Shown: positions 34,107 through 45,261, counted from the first letter of the stretch. The stretch: 64,000 nt of DNA from Cervus elaphus (GCF_910594005.1 NC_057845.1:3782001-3846000); one strand, 5' to 3'. Notes: generated from the letters alone by a model not told the origin. Numbers and translations: made by a program.

Positions 34107-34648
34107 AGGGGAATTGATCTTAACGAATTTTTTCTTTTATCATATGTGGTGAGTATTTTTCTCCCCAAAGTGCTTTTATACTTAAAGACTATTTTGTCTC
34201 ATATTATTGTAGCTACACTAGCTTTCTCTTGGTTTGTATTCTGTTGGTGTGTGTTTTCTCACTATTTTATTTACTCTTGAATAATGTATTCTACATATAA
34301 TACTTACAATGATTACTCATATATTACTTATTACTACTTACTTATTGCTTACTTATTACTATTGCTTTATTTTGTACTTTTCTCTTTACCCTACCTTTTC
34401 CTTTTCTCTTTTTCTCCTTCTATTGGGTTGTTGAGTTTTCTTGATTTTTCTTTCCATTTACACTATAGATATATATTTTTTAAATTCTGCTCAGAACTTA
34501 TTGGGCTTCTTGATCTCTTAGGATTCAAGTCTTTAATAAATTCTAAAAATGTTTTAGCCATTATCACTTTGAGAATTGCTTCTTCCTCCTGATCTATCTT
34601 CTTTTTGAAAATCCCATTATATGTGTATTGAAAATCCCTTCCGATACT

Positions 34649-34969
34649 ACTTGTCTCTTCAGCTCAGCTCAACTCAGTCGCTCAGTCATGTCCGACTCTT
34701 TGAGACCCCATGGACAGCAGCACACCAGGGCCCCTGTCCATCACCAACTCCTGAGTTTACTCAAATTCATGTCCATTGAGTCGATGATGCCATCCAATCA
34801 CCTCGTCCTCTGTCGTCCCCTCCTCCTTCCTTCAATCTTTCCCAGCGTCAGGGTCTTTCCAAATGAGTCAGTTCTTCACGTCAGGTGGCCAAAGTATTGG
34901 AGTTCCAGCTTCAGCATCAGTCTTTCCAATGAATAATCAGGACTGATCTCCTTCAGGATGGACTTGTCT
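34649..34969 (-). mobile_element. BovB LINE 3' end with target duplications
   Basis: BovB 3' end at 34657-34961, minus orientation, flanked by ACTTGTCT at 34649-34656 and 34962-34969. It interrupts the old L1 block. Confidence 0.85.
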
Positions 34970-36245
34970 GAATCTTTCATGTTTCCCATCTCTTAGTCTC
35001 TCTGAGCTGCTTTCTGTGCGATATCCTCGACTCTACCTTCTAGTTTCCAAGTTCTCTTTCAGGTTTGTGTGACTTGTCCACTGACCCTCTAATAACTGTA
35101 TACTTTTCATTTTTTGTTAGTCCTATTGGATTCCTTTTTCAGAACTGCCTCATTCTTTTTAATAATGTCTAATTCTCTTCATATATGTTTAATACTTTCT
35201 TTTAAGTCCTGACTCATTTTAAATATATTTATTTTATAATTTATTTGATGGTCCTATTAGCTTAAATTGTTAGGATCTAATCTCACAGTGGTCATCTGCT
35301 GGCCCCAGCTCATGCTGGATCACAATCTTAGTTTGTGAAATCATATTTAGTATGCTTCTATTTTAGCAGTCTAGAGCTCCCTCGATTGAGGGCATATTCT
35401 CTGAGGAGGTTTTTTATTTGCTTCTCACAGGCATTTCATGGATATTAGTACTGCTTGAGAACAGTTTTACATTAATTTCTCAGCTTGGGAATTCCCAGAC
35501 CAAATGTACAATGTACATTTAAACCCTGAACCTACATGAGGAACTTACAGTAATATCAATAAAACATCAAATACCTAGGCATTAATGTAATTAATGTTGT
35601 ACAAGAGCTTTTCCATGTTCATACATTGGAAGATTCAAAATTATAAAGACATAAACACTCTACAATTTGATATATTTAGAGTTTTCAAAGTAGTCATAAT
35701 TTTTTAAAAATCCCAGAAGGTTTAGTGACTATGCATGGAAATCAAAAGTTGATTCTAAACTGTACATGTAAATGCAAAGGATCAAGAAGAACCAAGACAA
35801 GCTTGAAGAAGTTAGAAGACTCTCTCTACCTGATATCAAGACTCATTATAAAGCTAGGTAACAATATACAATGTGATATTGTCACAAGGGTAAATAAACT
35901 GACTAAAGGAAGAGAATTCAGAAACTGACCAATATGTATATGGTCACTTGATTTATGGCAAAGATGACAATGCAGTCCAAGGGAGGAAAGAATACAACTT
36001 TTAATTAAATCTTAGAATCAACTGGGTAGCTAGATGGGGAAAAGTAATATCAACCTATATATATATACAAAAAAACTTTACAAAAAAATGAATTCCAGAT
36101 GAATTGTAGATAAAAACATGAACAATAATAAAGCTTCTAAAAGAAAACATAGGAAATATCTTTATTACTTTGGAGAAAAACAAGAATTTCTTAAATAAGT
36201 CATATAAAACAAGTGTTATGAATAAAAGTTTGATAATTGGACTTT

Positions 36246-36740
36246 ATTATTAAAAAGCAGAGACATTACTTTACCAACAAAGGTCCATCTAGTCAAGGCT
36301 ATGGTTTTTCCAGTAGTCATGTATGGATGTGAGAGTTAGACTATAAACAAAGCTGAGTGCAGAATTGATGCTTTTGAACTGTGGTGTTGAAGAAGACTCT
36401 TGAGAGTCCCTTGGACTGCAAGGAGATCCAACCAGTCCATCCTAAAGGAGAGCAATCCAGAGTGTTCATTGGAAGGACTGATGTTGAAGCTGAAACTCCA
36501 ATACTTTGGCCACCTGATGTGAAGAGCCGACTCATTGGAAAAGACCCTGATGCTGGGAAAGATTGAGAGTGGGAGGAGAAGGGGATGACAGAGGATGAGA
36601 TGATTGGATGGCATCACGAACTCAATGGACATGAGTTTGGGTAAACTCTGGAAGTTGGTGATGGACAGGGAGGCCTGGTGTGCTGCAGTCCATGGGGTCT
36701 CAAAGAGTCAGACACGACTGAGTGACTGAACTGAACTGAA
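36246..36740 (+). mobile_element. BovB LINE 3' end
   Basis: Plus copy from 'ttaaaaagcagagacattac' to 'gactgaactgaactgaa'. The C-terminal coding region is broken ('CESTL'-type stop near 36340). It sits inside the old L1. Confidence 0.9.
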
Positions 36741-36848
36741 ACTCAGGCATATCTGTTCATCAAAAAACATCACTAGCAGAGTGAAAAAGCAAGTCATGAG
36801 AAACGATACTTGCAATATATATACCTGAAAAAGATCTATATTTTAAGT

Positions 36849-36959
36849 ATATCAGTTCAGTTCAGTTGCTCAGTCGTGTCCAACTCTTTGTGATCCCATG
36901 AACCGCAGCACACTAGGCCTCCCCGTCCACCACCAACTCCCAGAGCCCACCCAAACCAT
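36849..36959 (-). mobile_element. BovB LINE 3' terminal fragment
   Basis: Short minus copy, 'cagttcagttcagttgctca' to 'cagagcccacccaaacc', also inside the old L1. Confidence 0.85.
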
Positions 36960-37420
36960 ATAAAGAACAACAAATCACGTAAGAAAGAACAGGAATATTA
37001 ACAAAATACTTGAACAGGCATTTCATAAAAGCATATACAAAATTGCCAAAATACTTATGAAAAAGTATTCTTTCTCATTAGTCATCATGGAATCATAAAT
37101 TTAATTCAAATGGCTCAAATGAGGCAGAGAAGAAAAGACAATATCAACTGTTGAGGAAAATATGGAGCAACTGGAATGCTCATGCACTGGGAATTTAAAA
37201 TGGTCAACCACTTCGAAAAAACTGTATAGAAGTGTCCTCCAAATGTGAGTTTATGAATACCTAAGGTCCAGTCATTTTTCTCTTATATATTTGTCCAACA
37301 GAAACATCTTATGTTCCATCAAAATTAATGTACTAGAATATTCAAAGCAGCAGTATTCACAATATCCCCAAACTGGAAGCTAACACAAATATCATGGATG
37401 AACCTTCAAACCCAAGTGCC

Positions 37421-38329
37421 AGATTACCGAAACCAGTATCCCACCCCCCGGGTTATCCCTGCTTCTATCATGTGCTTGATGTTGTAGTTTGCTACTCCCT
37501 CTTCATTTGGCCACTGGGGATTTCCTTTACTTCTTTATGATCTCAGATCTTCACTTAAAAGGCTGTACCTGACAGCTCATCCAGAGCATCAGGTGGATTT
37601 GCAACAGAAATGTAACCAGGCTACATAGATCCTAACATGCCCTTTCCATGTCTCTACCAAGATATGAAGTCTTCCTGACACTGTTTTTACAGTCTACATG
37701 TAATGTTTGATTGTAAAGGAAGAGGAAAGGGAGGAAGCAAGAGGGAACATACCTTCACTTAACACAAAAGAGCCTGGAGAGCATAGCAGGGGAAGCACCT
37801 CTTCCTGCAAGTCCTCTGCTAAGAGGCCCAGGTGTAATACATTCTACATCCTTGCTGCCCTACCTGGCCAGACACCAACTGCTTGACAGCTCTCAGGACC
37901 CATCTCTGGTCCCATGAGGTTGGCAGCTATTAGTGGAGCCTCCATCACTCAGATGAGCAACTATTCACCCCCATAAGGCCCCAGGGTTCTGTGATCCGGG
38001 CTGGAATTTAGGCTGCCAAGCCCTGCTGACAGGTGTGCAAAGAGGGTAGACGTGAGCACAGTCACTCCCACCTTCTGCTCCACCTCCATGGTCCTTGTGA
38101 AATCCCCTTCAAGGTCACAGCCTTGTGATGGAAGAACAGATTTAATACCTGGGTGCGGCTTGCACTTCTTGTATCCTAATTTTCAACAGGCCATGAGGCC
38201 CTAACCACCCAAAAGAAGAAAACTGTTGGCAAGCTGGGGAAAGAGTAGTTCCTCCCAGGGAGCTAGACTGGGCCCCAGAGGCCATGATTGTGAGCTTTCT
38301 GCAAACCACTTCTCCGTGGTTGACTGGAA
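37421..38329. other. Unassigned stretch of about 900 bases
   Basis: No repeat I recognise. Moderate GC. No splice-bounded open frame. Candidate single-copy upstream sequence of ATP5PO. Confidence 0.4.
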
Positions 38330-38582
38330 GTTGTTCAGTTGCTCAGTCCTGTCCGACTCTTTGTGACCCCATGAACTGCAGCACGCCAGGCCTCCCTGTC
38401 CTTCACCATCTCCCGGAGTTTACCCAAACTCATGTCCATTGAGTCCGTGATGCCATTAAACCATCTCATCCTCTGTCATCCCCTTCTCCTCCCGCCTTTA
38501 ATCTTTCCCAGCATTAGGGTCTTTTCTAATGAGTTGGCCCTTCACATCACATGGCCAAAGTATTGGAGTTTCAGCATCAAAG
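38330..38582 (-). mobile_element. BovB LINE 3' end (ART2A-like)
   Basis: Minus copy from 'gttcagttgctcagtcctgt' to 'aagtattggagtttcagcatc'. Confidence 0.88.
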
Positions 38583-38719
38583 GCTTTCACACTTTGAGGT
38601 AGAATTGGAGCTTCTTACAACCCACTGTCACTTCTAACACATAGCAAAAGAAAATGTGTGGGTAAACAGCTGCTTTTCCAGAGAGATGCTTAGGTCAAAA
38701 CAACAACAAATAAGAGTTA

Positions 38720-38935
38720 AAAGTTCTGGAGTATTTTGTGTATCAGACACTGTCCCAAGAACTTTAAATGAATTACCTCAATTGTCTCAAAATAATCCAA
38801 AAGATATGTATTATTATCTCCCACTTTTCCTGATGAGGAAACTGAGGCTCCAAGAGGTTAAATAAATAACTTGCTGGAAGTGACAGTCAAGCGACAAAGC
38901 CCAGACAGAAAGCGAGTGAGTCTGGCTCGTGTTCC
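38720..38935 (-). mobile_element. MIR SINE
   Basis: Minus copy: 'tattattatctcccactttt', 'gatgaggaaactgaggctcc', then 'aataacttgctggaag'. Confidence 0.85.
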
Positions 38936-39831
38936 TTGACAGATTCTAGATGGAAATATTTTGTCATTGATCTTGGCCTCTATGTCACCTCCACTGCAGA
39001 GTGTCCTGCCTTTGGAGGAATCTTTCCTACCTCCTCATGGTCTTGGGCTCCAAAGCACCCTTGGGTGGGGATGGGAGGAGCAGAGACCCTCCCTGGTAGG
39101 ACTCCAAGAGCCCTTCCTCACCCATTTCCTCTGCCTGACCACCAGGGCAGCACCCCTCCCCATTCTCATAACCAGGGTCTCCCAGATGCCCTGGCCCACC
39201 TGTCTCCTTTGAATTTACTTTGCTCATCAGTCTTCTCCTTCAACTCTGACCTGCTGTAAACCTAGACTGATCCCTTACCCTCTTCCCAGGCTCTGAAAAA
39301 GGACTGGCTGCCCCGTGAACCATGGGACGTGGCTCCCGCAAGCTAGGGCTGGGGGCAGTCCGTTTGGCTCTTCCTTGGCTGGAAACACCAGATCAGGAAA
39401 GCCCTAGCTTTCCTTCAAAGGGAGTAGTTTTTCTAAGTGAATGGTTTGGATTCTTGAGGGTGAGAGGTGGAGTCTTTAAATGTAAAAAAAAAAAAAAACA
39501 GTAGAATTTTTTGTAAACTGAGGAAAACTTGCTGGCACTAACCATCTTCAGTGGTTGTGGTTTAAATCTAAAATTAGAAAGTCACCTTCAGATAAGGCAT
39601 CCCACATATTTCCTGTTTAAGAGATTGGCCTCAATGGGGCATTAGACATAGCTTTAATGGCTTCACAGCAGAGGGAACATAAACTTTGCCAGAGCTGTTG
39701 GACGAAAACCCAGCAAAATCATCCTCCCAGTTTCCCAAGGAACACCCTTCAGTTTTATTAGACCTCTATCAAATTCCAGGTCTTGACCACCACCAAAATC
39801 TCGCAGTCAACCAAAGGTTCCTGCCAGCCAA
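38936..39831. other. Unassigned, with an A16 run
   Basis: Single-copy-looking. (A)16 at about 39483-39498 could mark an old retrocopy, but I see no matching flanking duplication. Overlapping open frames at 38936-39259 look like chance. Confidence 0.35.
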
Positions 39832-39845
39832 CACTGTTCAGTTTT
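39832..39845. repeat. Left target duplication of the U6-L1 chimera
   Basis: CACTGTTCAGTTTT, identical to 40664-40677. The right copy is followed by A (TTTT/A), the usual L1 endonuclease nick for an insertion in minus orientation. Confidence 0.88.
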
Positions 39846-39971
39846 TTTTTCCCCAAGCTATTATAATTCTTTAATTAAGAATTTAATTTAGTTCAGATTC
39901 ATGTATTTTTTTTTTCCTGATTTCACCTAGCCAGAGTTGTGCAGGTTTGGTTTTGTTTCTTTTTTTTTTTC
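39846..39971 (-). other. Candidate L1 3'-transduced segment with three A-runs
   Basis: On the minus strand, the L1 3' end is followed by a 12-A run (about 39960-39971), some 43 bases, a second run of 10 As (about 39906-39915), about 55 more bases including ATTAAAG, and a final A-run at the target duplication. I recognise no repeat in it. It probably reports the flank of the source L1. Confidence 0.6.
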
Positions 39972-40555
39972 CATTTATTAGTTGGAGGCTAATTACTTTA
40001 CAATATTGTAGTGGTTTTTGCCATACATTGACATGAATCAGCCATGGATTTACATGTATTCCCCATCCCGATCCCCCCTCCCGCCTCCCTCTCCACCCGA
40101 TTCCTCTGGGTCTTGCCAGTGCACCAGGCCCGAGCACTTGTCTCATGCATCCAACCTGGGCTGGTGATCTGTTTCACCCTAAATAATATACATGTTTCGA
40201 TGCTGTTCTCTCTAAACATCCCACCCTCGCCTTCTCCCACAGAGTCCAAAAGTCTGTTCTGTACAGACTGTGTCTGTGTCTCCTTTTCTGTTTTGCATAT
40301 AGGGTTATCATTACCATCTTCTTAAATTCCATATATATGCATTAGTATACTGCATTGATGTTTATCTTTCTGGCTTACTTCACTCTATATAATGGGTTCC
40401 ACTTTCATCCATCTCATTAGAACTTATTCAAATGAATTCTTTTTAATGGCTGAGTAATATTCCATGGTGTATATGTACCACAGCTTCCTTATCCTGCTGA
40501 TGGGCATCTAGGTTGCTTCCATGTCCTGGCTATTATAAACGGTGCTGCGATGAAC
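39972..40555 (-). mobile_element. L1 (bovine-type) 3' end, part of the chimera
   Basis: Minus copy of the same L1 subfamily as the 3651-5256 element. Shared blocks include 'catgaatcagccatggattt', 'gaccgaaac'-free 3' UTR text such as 'ctgttttgcatatagggtta', and 'gctgagtaatattccatgg'. The ORF2 end is present but lies outside any full frame. Confidence 0.9.
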
Positions 40556-40606
40556 AAAAAATATGGAACGCTTCACGAATTTGCATGTCATCCTTGTGCA
40601 GGGGCC

Positions 40607-40657
<51 letters not shown>

Positions 40658-40663
40658 GAGCAC
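40556..40663 (-). pseudogene. U6 snRNA retropseudogene
   Basis: The minus strand begins GTGCTCGCTTCGGCAGCACA and ends GTTCCATATTTTTT, 108 bases, the full U6 length. I count two differences from the canonical U6, both CpG decay: GCGCAAG reads GCACAAG and ACACGCAAA reads ACATGCAAA. No U6 promoter elements (distal or proximal sequence element, TATA) can be placed upstream: the 5' end abuts the target duplication. It is a reverse-transcribed copy, not a gene. Confidence 0.95.
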
Positions 40664-40677
40664 CACTGTTCAGTTTT
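40664..40677. repeat. Right target duplication of the U6-L1 chimera
   Basis: Second copy of CACTGTTCAGTTTT, starting directly after the first base of the U6 copy. Confidence 0.88.
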
Positions 40678-40904
40678 ATAAGGAAGAACATTGCTCCAAT
40701 GTAAGGTCCCCAAAGCCAAGCGATAACTTTAAGGAAGGTGATAGACATCATACTCAACCCAAGCACCAAGCATCAACCTTGGCAATCCAGCTGGATCCTG
40801 TCCTGATTATCCACTGGAAAAAGTAGGCAAAATAGAATTCTTTGTTGGGCTGAACCAGATGACACCTTAAATTCCTTTATGACTGAGAATCATCTGTGAT
40901 TCAC

Positions 40905-41287
40905 TCAATCTCTGTAATTGTTGTGTTGTTCAGTCACCAAATTGTGTCCTACTCTTTGCAAGCCCATGGACTGCAGCACACTGGGCTCCTCTGTCCTCTA
41001 CTATCTCCTGGAGTTTGATCAAATTCATGTCCATTGAGTAGGTGATGCTATCTAACCATCTCATCCTCTGCCACCCCCTTCTCCTTTTGCCTTCAGTCTT
41101 TCCCGGCATCAGGATCTTTCCCGGCATCAGGATCTTTCCCAATGAGTTAGCTCTTCACATTAGGTGGTCAAAGTATTGGCACTTTAGCTTCAGTATCAGT
41201 CCTTCCAATGAATATTCAGGGTTGATTTTCTTTAGGATTGACTAGTTTGATCTCCTTGCAATTCAAAGGACTCTCAATCCTTGTAAT
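40905..41287 (-). mobile_element. BovB LINE 3' end with decayed target duplication
   Basis: BovB at 40919-41273, minus. Flanks TCAATCTCTGTAAT (40905-40918) and TCAATCCTTGTAAT (41274-41287) match at 12 of 14. An 18-base tandem duplication containing 'cggcatcaggatc' lies at about 41098-41133. Confidence 0.85.
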
Positions 41288-43680
41288 ATCTGCTCCTTAA
41301 TAAACCCTGGGGGCCAGGAGTATTAATGCATTGACACACCCAACCCTCCCAAAAACCCAGTGAGGTGGTTTTTATTAACATCTTTTTCAGAAACAGGGAG
41401 AGAAACTTGCCAGGATGCCAGAGCTGGTTGGAGAAGAGAAAGGATTTAAATGTAGGTCTGTCTCACCCCAAAGCTGATACTCTTCCTGTCCATCCCTTTG
41501 CCTCTGGCATTTAGTCAGCTTATGCAGCCTGCTGCCTCTCAAAAGGAAGTAAAAGATACAGACAGCTGGGGCCCAGGTGAGACCCCACCCAGAAAAATGG
41601 GCACTTCCGGAGCAAAGCTGCCATTCGATGGGCCTTGTAATTGGCAGCCTCCAACGGTTAACTACAGGGCTGTCTCCCATGTAGAAAGAGGCTCCCTTTG
41701 TCCACACAGCCCTACGCACAAACAATAGCTTTATCACCCAGGAGACCACAGAACAAAGGGAGGGAGGTAGATATGGACAGAACAGGGTATAAATAAGATG
41801 CTGTATGGGCAGAGAGAGGGAAAAAAAAATGATTTAAAGACAGAACACACCAGGATATTTGACATGCAGGCTTTTAAATTATGCCTACCCTCTTTATGTG
41901 TAGAGCATACACAAATGAGCCTGTATTTTCAACTACGTCACATGCCTTGCTTTGCAACCAAAAACAATATTTGCGCTTCGTGTGCTGCACTGTGGTGTTT
42001 TATCCACAGAATCACCTGGCTCAGGTCCTCTACCCTAGATGCAAATTAATGCTTTTGTGGGGGAGGGGTGGGAGGGATGGGGGTGGGGTGGGGGTGGGGG
42101 CGTGTTCTGGAAGCCACACTGGCTCGCTGACATTGCTGGGCATGATGGATGCTGCCAGCACTGTTGCTTAGCAACCCAGTACCCTTCAAGAAAATCCAGC
42201 GGTCTCACTGGCTCGAAGAAGCAAGCAGGGTTGGTTCAGCATAGCAGCGGACATGGAAAGATAATAATGGCTCTGTTCCAGTTATTAATAATCATTGTTT
42301 CTGATTTCCTGTGTAGGTCAACATACCTGAGGACACCCAGAGCCCTGCACTAGACTGGAGCTGAAAGCAGCCCAGGGTTTTTCAATGACTTCCAAATCGG
42401 CCTCGGAGAGTAGTGGAATTTTACCGGCTGGTCCCATGATGCTCCCTCAATCCTGGTCTTTTCCACAACATAAAGGCAGATCTCCACGCCGTGACTCACC
42501 AGCATACCTCCGGATAGTTGTTTGTCAGCCCTGTCATGAGTCATGTTTTCTTCAGCTTTCTTTTTTTCTCAAAACTGAAACACTTGACATTTTAGAATGG
42601 GGCTGGGGGAAGGTTTCGATTTTTTTTTTTTTTTCCTGTAAGTCAGTCTGTGGCTTTGTGTGCAAGTGTGGGGGGTGTGAGGGACAAGGTGAGTAATGGC
42701 TGCAAGAACAAGTAAACAGGAGTGAGGTTCTCCACAGCACCTGGAAAGCCTCCGAAGGAAGGATGCTGTCATCTGTATCACGGAGGACGGAATGCCCCTG
42801 GGCTGTATTCTAGCAGGAATGGTACCCTGGGCGGCAGCCTGCCCTCCACCCGTTCCTTTCCAGGAGCAGACTGCTCCCTGCATCCCAGACAAAGAGGACA
42901 GCTTCACTTAGTGCAGCGTAGATGACAGCGTCACTCTAAGGCTGTTAGAAAAATCCTGCCCGAGTTCTAAGGAACTCAGGAAATTGAGATTTTTCCAATG
43001 AAAAAGGCGAAGCTCAACTGCCACCTAGAAATTGTGCTGGACGGAACAGACAGAATGCCAGGGTTCTCGTTCTGACATTCACTGGAAATGGGATGAACTT
43101 CCATTTATTTTGCATGGCCCAGCACAAGTCTCTTCTCCTCTGTAAAGCCCTCAGCCTCGTAGATTTATTCACTTAGCACACCCCCCCAAGTGTGAGCACC
43201 TCAAGGTCAGGCAGTATCTTGTATGTATCATGTCAGTCCAGCTCCATATCAAGATGTATTCAAGGTGTTCAGTGCATGCTTCTTGTTTGGAGGATAGATA
43301 ACAAAAGAATTAATTAACCAGTCCAATAACTAAATCCAGTTAACCTCTGGCAACCTTTATTTGTTCCCATGCTTAACAATACACAGTCTACTCATAGAAA
43401 AGAAATAATGGTCGAGGAGTAGCAAATGGAAGCATTTTGAACATTACATAACACCATGTTATTAGAAAGCATCATTAAAAAAAAAAAAATGATGATCAAA
43501 AGTGTCCCCAGAGGTAGGAATCAGGTTCAATTCTGTACCTGATCGCTAAAAGTAGGGAAGGAGAAAGTTCAAGTTAATACAAATACTTCTCCTATCAGGT
43601 TGGGGTAATACCTGAAATTTCCACAGCATTTCCTTCTTTGGGTTAAGACATTGCAGATCCTTGTTTAAAACATAAATGCT
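41288..43680. other. Longest repeat-poor stretch, about 2.4 kb
   Basis: I recognise no interspersed repeat here. It contains a G-rich tract (42057-42105) and T/A runs near 42617 and 43478. Several 60-120 residue open frames exist but none has splice sites or family features. It is a reasonable place to look for conserved regulatory DNA or a non-coding RNA exon; nothing in the sequence proves either. Confidence 0.4.
42057..42105 (+). other. G-rich tract, quadruplex-capable
   Basis: At least six runs of four or more Gs within about 50 bases, separated by one to three bases. This meets the simple pattern for a G-quadruplex on the plus strand. Confidence 0.6.
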
Positions 43681-43786
43681 GGACTTTCCTAGCAGTCCAG
43701 TGGTTAGGATCCACTGCAGGGGGCACAGGTTCGATCCCTGGTCAGGGAACTAAGATTTCACATGCCACGTGGCCAGAAAAAGAGGA
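43681..43786 (+). mobile_element. CHR-type SINE
   Basis: Plus copy: 'ggactttcctagcagtccag', 'aggttcgatccctggtcagg', A-rich end. Confidence 0.88.
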
Positions 43787-43879
43787 AATTCTCTCTTACA
43801 GAAATCACATATTAATCCATTATTAGCCTCAAGCATTTTAGTGATAGGTATTAAATCCACTTGCAGAGAGTAAAGGACA

Positions 43880-44470
43880 TGAGACAGGAAATTAGATTTT
43901 ACTTTTCATTATGAAAATATTCAAACATACAAAACTAGAGGCAACAGTATAAGAAGTCCTTTTTGTGTTCATCAGCCAACTTTAACAACTGTCATCCTAA
44001 AACTGATTTTGTTTCATTCATCTACTGCCCAAACTGAATTATTTAGAAGAAAATCCAAAACCTCCTAGTAGTTCATTTATACATAAAGCACTCCTTTCAA
44101 CATAACCACAAAATCAGTATTATACCCAAGGTAATAAAAATAATAATTCCTTGTGTGTCTATGTGTGTACTCGGCTGTGTCCAACTCTTCTGCAACCCCA
44201 TGGACTGTAGCCCACCAGGCTCCTCTGTCCATGGGATTATCCTGGCATGAATACTGGAGTGGGTTGCCATCCTCTAGGGGATCTTCCTAATGCCAGGACT
44301 GAACTTGTGTCTCCTGCGTCTCCTTCAGGCAGATTTTTTACCACTGAGCCACCTGGTAAGCCCTAATAACTCCCTAATATCATCAAATATCTGGTGAGTA
44401 ATCAGTGCTCAGAAGTTTCCCTAATAGAACAGTTCAGTAAAAGTAACACTACATTCAGAACATGGCAGGG
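43880..44470. repeat. Old L1-like 3' sequence split by a SINE
   Basis: 'caccagccaactttaacaac'-like text at about 43973 and 'ataactccctaatatcatca' at about 44365 resemble a common old mammalian repeat, probably an old L1 3' UTR. The family is uncertain. Confidence 0.35.
44160..44364 (-). mobile_element. Bov-tA SINE
   Basis: Minus copy. Flanks 'taataattcct' and 'taataactccc' (about 44142 and 44364) are a likely decayed duplication. Confidence 0.88.
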
Positions 44471-45107
44471 ACTGAAACTAGGGCTGGTCTCACCCATGGG
44501 GAGAAGACATGAATTTCATTAGTTTCACTGAATTGTTTTGTTTTTCAGTTTCACAATTGCCAAGAGCAATCTACACATGAGGAAAGACATGAATATGTAA
44601 ACCAAAATATGAATTACTCTCCCTACTGGCCAATGGCATTCACCAGCTGTTGTAAAAATAATAGTTAAGTTTCCCTAACCTGGCAGTAGTAGCACTTGAT
44701 TACTTAATCCTCTTGTCAGCTTCACCTGATCATAGGTAAGTCAGAGGTACTTCTTGAGCCTCAGTTTCCTTGTACAATGGCGGTAATAGTCAGACCTACC
44801 CCAGAGGACTCTTAAGAGCATTAAAGAACATAATGTATGTAAGGCACTTAGGAAAGCTCTTGGCACGGTAAACCTGTAATGAACATGAACCATTGTGTTG
44901 TTATTTCCCAGTCTCCGTGGAAACCAAAGCTTGGGCAAGCTGATACTTGATGAAGAATATTCTAATAGCCTTCTCTTGGCAGCCTTGTCTGCTTGACAAA
45001 ATACTGCACCTGAAATATTTTAAGCTAGTGTTCCTCAAAGTGTGCGTTTTCAGACCACCTGCATCTAAATCACTCTGAACAAGTATTTAAAATGTGGATC
45101 ACTATGC
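44471..45107. other. Unassigned with an old MIR
   Basis: Apart from the MIR at 44730-44910 nothing is recognised. Confidence 0.35.
44730..44910 (+). mobile_element. MIR SINE
   Basis: 'gagcctcagtttccttgtac', 'aagagcattaaagaacataatg' in part and 'taaggcacttaggaaagctc' give the MIR order on the plus strand. Confidence 0.75.
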
Positions 45108-45261
45108 CCAGAGGATGAGATGGCTGGGCGGCATCACCAACTCAGTGGACATGAGTTTGAGCAAACTCTGAGAGATAGTAAAGGACAGGGGAGCCTGGCA
45201 TGCTGCAGTCCTTGGGATCGCAAAGAGTTGGACATGACTTAGTGACTGAACAACAACAAGA
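45108..45261 (+). mobile_element. BovB LINE 3' terminal fragment
   Basis: Plus copy from 'agaggatgagatggctgggc' to 'gtgactgaacaacaacaag'. Confidence 0.88.

Larger units (their letters stand above)
33472..35450 (-). mobile_element. Second block of old L1 5'-region sequence, minus strand
   Basis: Blocks such as 'gttaaaatctcccaccatga', 'ttgggcttcttgatctctta' and 'gagaattgcttcttcctcct' resemble the old L1 region at 31.06-32.5 kb. The order and orientation suggest one very old L1 or two copies. Split by a Bov-A fragment, a CHR-2 SINE and a BovB end. Confidence 0.5.
35500..37420 (+). mobile_element. Old L1 ORF2 sequence, plus strand, with two BovB insertions
   Basis: Order follows the L1 ORF2 consensus: 'aatacctaggcattaatgta', 'atggtcacttgatttatggc', 'catatctgttcatcaaaaaa' and 'tgaacaggcatttcataaaa', ending at an ORF2 region like 'caaactggaagctaacacaa'. 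Heavily diverged, with no open frame of note. Confidence 0.75.
39846..40663 (-). mobile_element. U6 snRNA-L1 chimeric retrocopy with 3' extra sequence
   Basis: One insertion bounded by 14-base perfect duplications. Read on the minus strand it is a complete U6 snRNA copy (40663-40556), then an L1 3' end (40555 to about 39972), then about 120 bases of non-L1 sequence broken by A-runs and ending in poly(A) beside the duplication. This fits template switching from L1 RNA to U6 RNA during target-primed reverse transcription, a class described in other mammals. The extra tail sequence fits an L1 3' transduction. Confidence 0.88.

Noticed and set aside
38936..39505. Processed pseudogene ending in the A16 run at about 39483
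   Set aside because: I found no matching flanking duplication and no recognisable parent. The A-run alone is not enough.
5262..39945. Similarity between the flank of the 3651 L1 (5262-5285) and the transduced segment at about 39915-39945 (both contain TGATTTCACC), hinting at a parent-offspring pair
   Set aside because: The match is short and in the wrong orientation relative to the two L1s, so the 3651 L1 cannot be the source on this evidence.
40556..40663. Functional U6 snRNA gene
   Set aside because: The sequence is nearly perfect, but it is fused to L1 sequence within one target duplication and has no U6 promoter, because its 5' end touches the duplication. It is a retrocopy.
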